Part shown: positions 17,472-26,652 of the stretch, in pieces
Position numbering within the stretch: the first letter of the stretch is position 1
Layout: each line of letters starts with the position of its first letter
Made by a program: the position numbers and the translations under genes
The notes under the pieces: model-generated
What the model was told of the DNA's origin: nothing
Database searches by the model: none
What the model saw: the letters and a program-made list of their open reading frames with translations, nothing else
NCBI GenBank assembly: GCA_965214695.1
Contig: OZ243967.1
Span: 2,480,001 to 2,544,000 of the forward strand
DNA: 64,000 bases
Direction of reading: 5' to 3'
Source of the DNA: JAPOXR01 sp965214695
GTDB taxonomy: Bacteria; Pseudomonadota; Alphaproteobacteria; Rhodobacterales; Rhodobacteraceae

Positions 17472-17981
17472 TTTCGGTCGGAATTCCAATGCGGGGATGG
17501 GCGCGTGCCTGGGTGATGACAGGTGGCAGCCGCGCGGCATGACCGGCTCTGCCGACCGGCCGGTGAATGCGCGGTTTCCGGTTTCGGTCTCCGGGCCGCC
17601 GCCGGTGTGGCCGATTCCGGGCTGAGGGAGCGGCGGCTGCGCTGCTGCAGTCCTTGCAGGAAACCTTTTGCTCGTCCGGTTTCACGGGCCTGCTGTATAC
17701 CGCAGGCAGCTGCAGGAATGGCGCAGCCATGAGTGCCATGGATTCCGGGAATTCATCGTGGCTCCGGGTGAACTGCAAGGCCCACTTGCCGTTGGAACCA
17801 GCAGGTGATTTTGGTAGGCGTTTGATCTGCACACCGCCTCTCCGGGATGAAAGTCGAGTGGATATGCATGCCAGCTTGTTGCCGGGAATCCAGCCCGGCC
17901 GGATCGACGTGAGTTCGCTGCTCCTTCGGGCAATGACCGGGTTGCGACCGAACCCACCAGGGCAAGGCCCGGGAGGGTGAG
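17472..17981. other. 510-base intergenic stretch before the large helicase
   Basis: No frame on either strand reads like a protein family. The right end carries GGGAGGG at 17971-17977, which fits as ribosome-binding site for the TTG start at 17982. The promoter is probably inside this stretch, but no specific element can be picked. Confidence 0.45.
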
Positions 17982-20900
17982 TTGCCAGGACCGGGAGATG
18001 TCCTGATCGAGGATGGTGGGCAATTCAGGCCCCGTTGCCTGTCCCTGGACCTCGAGGTCAGGAAGAAGGACGGCCGGATCGACCGCTTCGGTGCGTTGCG
18101 TTGTGACAGCGGCCGGACAGTGTCGGGGGCCGGATCGGAGCTGGCAAGGCTGGATGAGTTGGCCGAGGGCGCCGACTTTCTCCTCGGACACAACCTGATT
18201 GCCTTTGATCGTCCGCACCTCAGGGCGGCAAGTCCGGATCTGCGCCTGTTGAAGCTGCCGGCAATCGACACGCTGCGGCTCAGCCCGATCGCCCATCCGC
18301 GAAACCCGTACCACCACCTCGTGAAGCACTACAAGGATGGCGATCTGAGGCGCAGCCAGCGCAATGATCCACTGCTCGATTCCGAAATTGCCCTCCAGGT
18401 ATTCAGCGACCAGGTGGCGAGCCTGCGGCAGGCAGACAAAACTCTTCTAACCGCCTGGCACTGGTTGTGCTCTCCTGAACCGGACGGCGCGGATCGGGCG
18501 GTTGACACCTTGTTTGCCGATTTGCGGGGCCAGCCAAGACCGTCGGACACAGCTGCCAGGGACGCAATCCTGGCAAGGCTGGACGGCGAGTCCTGCGCCG
18601 AATACGGGCGCGTGGCGGTGGAGGGTGCGGCCGGATACGGCTGGGCGCTGGCCTATGCGCTGGCCTGGCTGTCGGTGGCCGGCGGCAATTCGGTCATCCC
18701 GCCCTGGGTCATTCACCAGTTTCCCATGACCGGCCAGCTGGTTGACTGGCTGCGGGATACGCCCTGCAACCGACCGTCCTGCCAATGGTGCAGCAGGCGT
18801 CACGATACCGAAAGGGAGCTGAAGCGCTGGTTCCGCCATGACAGCTTTCGGCCGGAGCCTGCCGATGACAAGGGGCAATCGCTTCAACAGCGCATCGTCA
18901 AGAAAGCAATGGCCGGTGATCATGTCTTTGCCATCTTGCCGACCGGAACCGGAAAGTCGCTGTGCTACCAGCTTCCGGCGCTGTCCCGCTACGACAAGAC
19001 CGGCAAGCTTACAGTGGTCATCTCGCCACTGGTGGCGCTGATGGCGGACCAGGTTGCCGGGCTCGAAAGGAGGGGAATCGGTTCCTGCGTGACTGTCAAC
19101 GGTCTTCTTTCCATGCCCGAGCGGGCCGATGCGCTCGATCGGGTCAGGCTCGGAGATGCCGGCATCCTGCTGATCTCGCCGGAACAGCTGCGCTCGACAT
19201 CGGTGCGGCGCGCCCTTGACCAGCGCCAGATCGGTGGCTGGGTGCTGGACGAGGCACATTGCCTGTCCCGCTGGGGTCATGATTTTCGCCCGGACTACCG
19301 GTATGTCGGGCGTTTCATCCGGGAGCGCTCGGAGGCCGGATCGGTGCCGCCGATCATGTGCCTGACCGCAACGGCCAAGCCGGATGTGAGGAGAGACATC
19401 ACCCGTCACTTCAGGGACGAGTTGGGCGTTGAGCTTTCGGTCATCGACGGGGGAAGCGAGCGCAGAAACCTCCTCTTCGATGTGTTCCCGACCAGCGGCG
19501 GCGAAAAACCGGTCCGCATCTGGGATATCCTGACACGGTTTCTTCCGTCCGACACACCCGGCGGTGCGATCATCTACTGTGCAACCCGCAGGAAATGCGA
19601 GGAAATCGCCGAGGATCTCCAGCAACGGGGAATGAGCGCCGAGCATTTTCATGCCGGCCTGACCCCTGAACGCAAGAAGGACGTGCAGGAGCGATTCACC
19701 TCCGGCGAGTTGCGGGCGATCGTAGCCACCAATGCCTTCGGGATGGGTATCGACAAGCCGGATGTTCGCCTGGTCGTCCATGCCGACATGCCCGGATCAC
19801 TCGAGAACTACCTCCAGGAAGCCGGTCGTGCCGGGCGGGACATGTCGGAAGCGCGTTGCATCCTCCTCTACTCGGTGGACGATGTCGAACTTCAATTCGG
19901 CATGTCGGCCCGTTCACGCCTCAATCGGGCGGAGATCCATGGCATTTTGCGGGCGCTCCGCAACTTGGACCGGAACCGACGATTTGGCAGTGAAGTTATT
20001 GCCACCACCGGTGAAATCCTCAACGAGGATGACGAGCAGGTCTTTGACCGCGACTCTGCAACCGACGATACGCGGGTGCGAACCGCGGTGGCCTGGCTGG
20101 AAGAGGCAGAGCTCCTGACCCGCGAGGAGAATGTTGTCCGAATTTTTCCATCATCGCTGCTGGTCAACTCGGTCCAGGAGGCGCAGCAGCGCCTGGCAAG
20201 AGCCGACATTTCCGAGGACTACCGCTGGAAATTGATGCAAATCGCCAGGCGGCTGATCGAGTCGAAGTCGGATGAGGGCATTTCCACCGACGAACTGATG
20301 GGCGTCGCCAGATTCGATTCAAAGGGGATACAGACTGCCTTGCGGGATCTGGAGCGTTTCGAGATCGCCACCAATGACACCGTGTTGACCGCGTTCGTTC
20401 ACGCCGGTGTCAAGCACAGCTCCGGGAATCGTTTCAAGGATGCCGAAAGGCTGGAACAGTCGCTGATTGCCCATATGCGCGAGGCAGGAGGCGAGCTGGG
20501 GAAGGGGGACACGGCAATCTTGCATTTGCGACATGCGGCACAGGAGTTGCGCGAAAAGGAACTCCCTGACCCGTTGCCGGAGCGGCTTTGGCGCATTGTT
20601 CGAGGAATTGCCTATGACGGGCGCGGGGAAGATGGTGCCGGGGGGAGCCTCTCGATTCGGAAACTGGATTCTGAATCGGTGCGCATCACCCTGAGACGAG
20701 ACTGGAGCCAGCTCGAACGGATCGCCGAGATCAGGCGTGAAGGTGCAAAGCTGCTGCTGGATCATCTTGTCAGATCCCTTCCGTCGGGCAGCCGTGGCAT
20801 GGATCTCCTGTCCGAAACCACCATCGGCAAGCTTCTGGGGACGATCGAGTCCGACCTCGTTCTTGCCGGCAAGGTCAGGGATTCGTCCAGGCTCATGGAC

Positions 20901-23106
20901 CGGGCGCTGCTGTGGCTGCACGAGATGGACGTTATCCGGCTCAACAAGGGAATGGCGGTCTTCCGCCCGGCAATGAAGATCCGGCTGGAGCGGCTGGATC
21001 GGCGCGGTTTCAGCGGAGTGGATTTCGAGCCGCTGCGGCTTCACTACGAGAACCAGATCCTGCAGATACACGTGATGGTGGCCTTCGCAGAACGCGGCCT
21101 GGCGGCAATCACCGACGCCACGCGCCTGGCCGTCGACTACTTCACCATGGATGAGAAGGATTTTCTCGACCGCTGGCTGCCGGGCCGGGAAAAGGAGACT
21201 CGCCGCCAGACCACGCCCGAATCCTGGGAAGCCATCGTCGATTGTCTCGGAAACCCTGTTCAGAAGCGGATCGTTGCCGATCACCGCGAGCAAACCAACG
21301 TGCTGGTTCTCGCCGGCCCGGGTTCCGGCAAGACCCGGGTCCTGGTCCACCGCATCGCATTTCTCATTCGCGCCAGGCGGGAGAATCCCCGCAGCATCCT
21401 GGCGCTGGCCTATAATCGCCACGCCGCGGTCGATATCCGGCGGCGGTTGGGCGACCTGATCGGCAGGGATGCGCGCGGTGTGACCGTCCTCACCTGCCAT
21501 GCGCTGGCGATGCGCCTGGCCGGGGCAAGTTTCCTGGGACTGGCGGACAAACCCGATGACAGCCGGTTCGACGAGATCATCCGGCAGGCGGTGGCGCTGT
21601 TGCGGGGCGAGCACGTGGCACGGGAGGAGGCGGACGAGCAGCGGGAGAGGCTGCTTGCCGGTTTTCGCTGGATCCTGGTCGATGAGTACCAGGACATCGG
21701 CGCTAACGAGTATGACCTGATTTCGGCGATGGCCGGTCAAACACGTGGTGCGGATGATGGCCGGCTGACCCTGTTTGCGGTCGGGGATGACGACCAGAAC
21801 ATTTACTCTTTCAAAGGAACATCCGTGGAGTTCATTCGCAGATTCGAGGCCGATTACCAGTCGAAGCCGCAATACCTGACCTCGAACTATCGTTCCACGG
21901 CCCACATCATCGAGGCAGCAAATGCCGTCATTGCGCCGTCTCCGGACCGGATGAAGGTTGCGCATCCGATCCGCATCAACCGGGAGAGGCGGAAGGAGCC
22001 GCCGGGCGGCCAGTGGGAGGAGCTGGACCCGGTGGCGCGTGGCAATGTGCAGATCTTGCCGGCCGGAGGCGACCCCGTTTCGCAAGCCCGGCATGTCATG
22101 GCGGAATTCCGCCGCCTTGCCTCGATCGCCACCGACTGGGACTGGTCACGCTGTGCCGTGATCGCCCGCGAGTGGAAATACCTCGATCCGGTTCGGGCGC
22201 TGTGTGCGCAGCTCGGAATTCCGGCGCAGATGGGCAACGAGGAGATTCCCGGTTTCTGGCGGTTGCGCGAGACCCGCTCGCTGGTCGACTGGATAGGGGG
22301 CCGGGAACAGGCGATGCTGGATGGGACGGAATTGAATCGGATGGCTGGACTCGCGGCCAGCCGATTTCTGGAGCGACCTGCTGCGCCAGGCCGTGGATGA
22401 ATTCCTGGTGGAAACCACCGGCGACGCAATGCCGGCCAGACATTTCCTGGAGTGGTTGGCCGAGTGGAGCCAGGAGATTCGCAGGCGTCAGCAGGGCCTG
22501 CTGCTGCTGACCGCACACCGGGCCAAGGGTCTCGAATTCGACCATGTGGCGGTGCTGGATGGTGGCTGGGCGCGGCGCGGCCGTTGCGACGACATCGACG
22601 AGACGCGCCGCCTCTACTACGTGGCAATGACCCGCGCCAGGAATACGCTGACGCTTGCCCGCATGGAGGAAGACCAGCCGTTCCAGGAGGCGCTGAGCGG
22701 GTGCAAATCGGTGCTGCACCGGCAAATGGCCGAGTTGATTGGCAAGACGGACGGGTTGCGCCGCCGGTATGTCCGGCCAACGCTGCGTGAGTTGCATTTG
22801 GGATATGCCGGGTGGCTCGACCCGGATAGCAAGGTGCACCGCGCCATCGCAGCGCTGGCGCCCGGTTCGCCCTTGCGGCTACGCCAGTCCAATTCGGGCA
22901 GGTGGGAGTTGACGGACCAGGACGGCATCGTGGTTGGTCGCATGGCGAAGGTATTTGCTCCGCCCATGGGAATGCACTGCCGGTCAGCGAAGGTATTTGC
23001 CATCATCACCCAGCGGCGTGAAGACTCGGACCCGGCATACCTGGACCGGATCAAGTGCGAGAACTGGGAGGTCGTGGTTCCGGAACTCGTATTCGAGCAT
23101 GGCTGA
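17982..23106 (+). CDS. Exonuclease-RecQ-UvrD fusion helicase (split by one apparent frameshift)
   Basis: The first frame runs 17982-22400 (1472 residues). It continues in another frame to 23106 after a +1 shift near 22341, which would restore about 1707 residues. Domains in order: a DEDD-type exonuclease (about 15-150; SLDLEV, LLGHNLIAFD, LLDSEIA); a RecQ-type helicase (ILPTGTGKS near 318, VLDEAHCLSRWGHDF, ATNAFGMGIDKPDV); a winged-helix-rich middle; and a UvrD/Rep helicase (AGPGSGKT near 1111, LVDEYQD near 1233, VGDDDQNIYSFKG). The last UvrD motifs, LTAHRAKGLEFDHV and RRLYYVAMTRAR, lie after the shift. Both motors and the nuclease look intact. Without frame repair, the UvrD motor would lack motifs V-VI. 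A role in recombination or defence is inferred from the architecture. Confidence 0.85.
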
Positions 23107-23108
23107 CG

Positions 23109-23142
23109 ACCCACCCCCGGCCTCAGCTGCCGGGGCGGGTTT
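23109..23142. terminator. Hairpin between convergent helicase genes
   Basis: Stem CCCCGGC/GCCGGGG with a 7-base loop, extended by ACCC/GGGT across a small internal loop and followed by T residues on the plus strand. It sits between the convergent fusion helicase and addA and could terminate both. Confidence 0.6.
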
Positions 23143-23199
23143 GGGCTCGCCCTGGCCGATCAGCCAAGTCCGGAGATCGCTTGCGTGCGAGGCTCCTGG

Positions 23200-26100
23200 C
23201 TACGGGGTTGGTGCGGTCTCGGCCTCCGGTTGCGGCCCGGTTCGGCGAAGCGCATCAATACATAGCTGCGAATCGACCGGCATCAGCTGGCCGGTCCGGG
23301 TCCACAGCACGGCGACATCGACGTCACGGTCCGGATAGATTTCTGCAAGCCCCTCGTGATAGGCGCCGAGCTGGCGGAGTATTCCCTCTGGAACATCTTC
23401 TTCGCGGGAGGGAACAACCATGTTCGACTTGAAGTCGACTGCCAGGATCCGGTTCTCGCCGATGACGAGGCGATCAATATAGCCAAGCATCCTGTCGCCA
23501 TCGAGGCTGGCAAGCGGCGCGGTGATGCCGATTTCGGCCATCGACGACGCGCCAAACAGGTGGGCAAGTCCAGGATTCTCGAGCATGCCAACTGCCTCGT
23601 CATGGACCTGTTCGAACTGGTCGCCGCCCAAATCCGGATACCGGCCGGCAAGCAGCTTGCCGGCAAATTCCCTTCGATCCTTCGGCCTGATCGCCGGAAG
23701 ATGTTCCAAGAGGAGATGAACCATGTTGCCGTGATCGATCGCCGATTTGCCGTCATCGGTGCTCTCGCCGGGCCTGTCTGCGATGATCGACTTGGCTCCG
23801 CCAAGGCGCGACGGTGACCTGATTTCCGGTGGTCGCTCAGGCCTGTCAACCGGCACCCTTGCCAGTTCCGGCAATGGCTCGACGATCACCGTCTTGCGTC
23901 GCTGCAGGTCGCCCTGCTTCGGCCACTGGCCATGGCCGACTCTCAGGATTGACTGGTCTTCGTCCGGCGTCATCTCCATCTCGGGATCGAGGTGTTCGAC
24001 ATTGCTGAACGTCATTGCCCTGCCGACGAGGTCGTACCATGAGCCCTGACCCGTCTGGCCAGCGCCGGCGATGATCAGCCAGCTTTCGGCCCGGGTCATG
24101 GCGACGTAGAGCAGCCGGAGCTCCTCGTTTTCTTCCAGTTCGCAATACCTGTCGGCGGCATGTTCGAGTTCGCCAACCCGGTCGTCCCTGGAGACATTCC
24201 ACAGTGGTGTGCCGTTCTCGGTCATCAGCAATTCGGTTGGCGGCGGGGTGACCGATCGCTTGTCGGTGTCAGGCAGGATGACGACCGGCGACTCCAGCCC
24301 CTTGGCGCCGTGAACGGTCATGACCCGGATTTCATTCCCGGCCTGGTCAAGCTGGCGCTTGATTTCAAATTCGCCGCCGCTCCATTCGAGGAAGCCGGTC
24401 AGCGACGAGGCCTCTTCGCGGTCATACTCCATTGCCCGCTGAAGGATGGCATCAATCGGCTCATTCACCACCGGCCCAAGCCGCGCCACCAGCCGTTGCC
24501 GGGCGCCCTGGATGGTCAGAAGATGTTCGATGAGTTCGTAGGGTTTCAGCTTCCTGGCCTGGTCGAGAAGGTCGCGAAGCATGGCGACGGTTGCCGGAAA
24601 TTCGGCTTCCCGTGCTTCCAGCGATTGCCAGAGGGTCGCATCGCCACGGTTGTGGGCGATCGAATAGAGCTGTTCCTCGGACAACTGGAAGATCGGGGAT
24701 CTGAGAGACGCCGCCAGCGAAAGGTCGTCGGACTGGCTGGCCAGGAAGGACAGGATTGCCCGAACATCCTTGATCGCCAGGTCTTCCTCCAGGCGAAGCC
24801 GATCGGTTCCGGCAACCGGCAGGCCTGCAGATTTGAGGTTGTTGATGATCAGGTGAAACAGGTCGTTTCTCCGGCGCACCAGGATCAGGATGTCGCCATA
24901 CGAAATCGGTCGATTCTGGCCGCCGCTACGAATGAAAGCCGGATTTTCCGGATCGGTGATCTTCCGGATGTATGCGGCAATGCCCCTGGCCAGGCGTTCG
25001 CGGGCGCCATCGGCGACCCTGGTCAGTTGAAACCTGTGCCAATCGGGCCGATCTTTCCCGGGTGCCGGGTTGACGGCTGGCCAGAGATCAACCCTGCCTG
25101 GCAAATCACTCTTGAACGCCAAGTGCTCGGCACTGCCATGAAATCCGGGCTCGGCACGGCGGTGAAACACCCTGTCGACGATTTGGAGAATCGCCGGCGA
25201 CGACCGGAACGAGTATTGCAACGTGTCCTCGCAAAACTCCTTGCCGGTCTCCCGGTAACGGTCGCGGAAATGGACCCGCATTTCGGCAAATTTTTCCGGT
25301 GCCGCCCCCTGGAATCCATAGATCGACTGCTTTTCGTCACCGACAGCGAAGACCGTCCGTTCCCGGTCCCGGGCGCCGATGCCGGCAGTGAATTCCTCGG
25401 CGATCCTGGACACGATCTCCCACTGGTTCCGGCTGACATCCTGGGCCTCGTCGACCAGGATGTGATCGACGCCATCATCCAGCTTGAACAGGACCCACTC
25501 GGCGGTATCGGGATTTTGCAGCAATTCAAGTGTCTTGAGAATCAGATCCTCGAAATCAAGGGCGGAGACCTGGCGCTTCCGATTCCCGTAGGCCTCCAGC
25601 AATTCCCGGGCAAAATGGTGCAAGGTGAGGGTCTTCTCCGCCGCCTCGACTGCAAGCACCCACTTCCGAATGGTGGCGACCCGCGTCATGTAGCTGTTAA
25701 GTGCCATGCAGACGATCTGCCCGAGACTCTCCCGCACGCGCTTGGTCGGGAATTTGTCAATTTTCGGCGAAAACGGAATTCTTGCCCCCGGGCCGACCAG
25801 GAACACCCTCTGAAGACGGTCAAGGTCGGAACGCAGGAGGCAATCAGGGTCAATATCGACCAACCTGTTCATGGCCATCAAGTCGGTCTTGCCGCCCCAG
25901 GGGAGTGCCCGGATAAGAGTGGCCAGAAGCTGGCAATCGGCTTCGGAAAACAATTGCCGGATCATTTCGACCGGTTGCGGCAGCGGATGATCCAGTTGGA
26001 ATATCTCGCAGATCTCCTGCTCGGCAATCGGCGTCGCAAAGCGTTGCCGATGACTGAAGATGTTGCCGACGACCGTGGAGAGTTCGTCCCGATTGACGTA

Positions 26101-26652
26101 GCGTGACACGCTGCGCATCAGCGCCGGTGACCGCTCGGCGACCAGGTCAAGCGCCGAGTCGCGCATGTCCTGCGCCGTCCGGCCCTCGAGCGAGATGAAG
26201 TGCGGCGACACCCCGGCTTCCAGCGGAAAGCGACGCAGGATTGCCGACCCGAATGAGTGGATGGTCTGGATCCTGAGACCTCCAGGTGCCTCAAGCGCGC
26301 GGGCAAACAGCGTGCGGGCCCGCCGCAGATGCTCGTTGTCCAGGGATGCAGGATCCTGTCCAAGCAGTTCCAGCTGCTCGCGAAGATCCGGATCGGGCAT
26401 CATCGACCAGCCACCGAGGCGGTCAAACAACCGGATTTGCATGTTGGATGCAGCGGCCGTGGTATAGGTCAGGCACAGGATGCGCTGTGGCGAGATTCCC
26501 GACAGCAGCAGCCGCGCCACGCGGTCGGTCAGCACCTTGGTCTTGCCGGAACCGGCATTGGCCGAAACCCATGCCGCCGCTCCCGGATCGGCAACCCTGA
26601 CCTGGGCTTCGGTTGCCGCATCCCTGACCACCTGCTCAGGCAACGTCCACAT
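23200..26652 (-). CDS. addA: Double-strand break repair helicase AddA
   Basis: This is the UvrD-like helicase and nuclease subunit of AddAB, which resects double-strand breaks for RecA loading. The ATG at 26652 (MWTLPEQVVRDAATEAQ) gives 1150 residues and overlaps addB by 17 bases. Motifs are SANAGSGKTKVL, HILVDEAQD, VGDEKQSIYGFQGA, VMTVHGAKGLE and LLYVAMTRAE. A C-terminal RecB-type nuclease follows, with GNMVHLLLEHLP and LAVDFKSN providing the metal-binding D and K. The sequence is of the alphaproteobacterial AddA type, not RecB. Confidence 0.95.
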   Translation of the reverse strand: MWTLPEQVVRDAATEAQVRVADPGAAAWVSANAGSGKTKVLTDRVARLLLSGISPQRILCLTYTTAAASNMQIRLFDRLGGWSMMPDPDLREQLELLGQDPASLDNEHLRRARTLFARALEAPGGLRIQTIHSFGSAILRRFPLEAGVSPHFISLEGRTAQDMRDSALDLVAERSPALMRSVSRYVNRDELSTVVGNIFSHRQRFATPIAEQEICEIFQLDHPLPQPVEMIRQLFSEADCQLLATLIRALPWGGKTDLMAMNRLVDIDPDCLLRSDLDRLQRVFLVGPGARIPFSPKIDKFPTKRVRESLGQIVCMALNSYMTRVATIRKWVLAVEAAEKTLTLHHFARELLEAYGNRKRQVSALDFEDLILKTLELLQNPDTAEWVLFKLDDGVDHILVDEAQDVSRNQWEIVSRIAEEFTAGIGARDRERTVFAVGDEKQSIYGFQGAAPEKFAEMRVHFRDRYRETGKEFCEDTLQYSFRSSPAILQIVDRVFHRRAEPGFHGSAEHLAFKSDLPGRVDLWPAVNPAPGKDRPDWHRFQLTRVADGARERLARGIAAYIRKITDPENPAFIRSGGQNRPISYGDILILVRRRNDLFHLIINNLKSAGLPVAGTDRLRLEEDLAIKDVRAILSFLASQSDDLSLAASLRSPIFQLSEEQLYSIAHNRGDATLWQSLEAREAEFPATVAMLRDLLDQARKLKPYELIEHLLTIQGARQRLVARLGPVVNEPIDAILQRAMEYDREEASSLTGFLEWSGGEFEIKRQLDQAGNEIRVMTVHGAKGLESPVVILPDTDKRSVTPPPTELLMTENGTPLWNVSRDDRVGELEHAADRYCELEENEELRLLYVAMTRAESWLIIAGAGQTGQGSWYDLVGRAMTFSNVEHLDPEMEMTPDEDQSILRVGHGQWPKQGDLQRRKTVIVEPLPELARVPVDRPERPPEIRSPSRLGGAKSIIADRPGESTDDGKSAIDHGNMVHLLLEHLPAIRPKDRREFAGKLLAGRYPDLGGDQFEQVHDEAVGMLENPGLAHLFGASSMAEIGITAPLASLDGDRMLGYIDRLVIGENRILAVDFKSNMVVPSREEDVPEGILRQLGAYHEGLAEIYPDRDVDVAVLWTRTGQLMPVDSQLCIDALRRTGPQPEAETAPTP

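Noticed and set aside
20319..22094. 591-residue minus-strand frame inside the fusion helicase
   Set aside because: Antisense to the RecQ-UvrD coding region with all its motifs. The product is rich in low-complexity Arg, Gly, Gln and Pro stretches and has no domain.
22335..22400. Programmed ribosomal frameshift in the fusion helicase
   Set aside because: No slippery heptamer, no internal Shine-Dalgarno at proper distance and no clear downstream pseudoknot, so a mutation or sequencing error is simpler.
24160..26106. 648-residue plus-strand open frame inside addA
   Set aside because: It is fully antisense to addA, whose helicase and nuclease motifs are clear. Long antisense frames are common in GC-rich genes, and this one has no recognisable domain.
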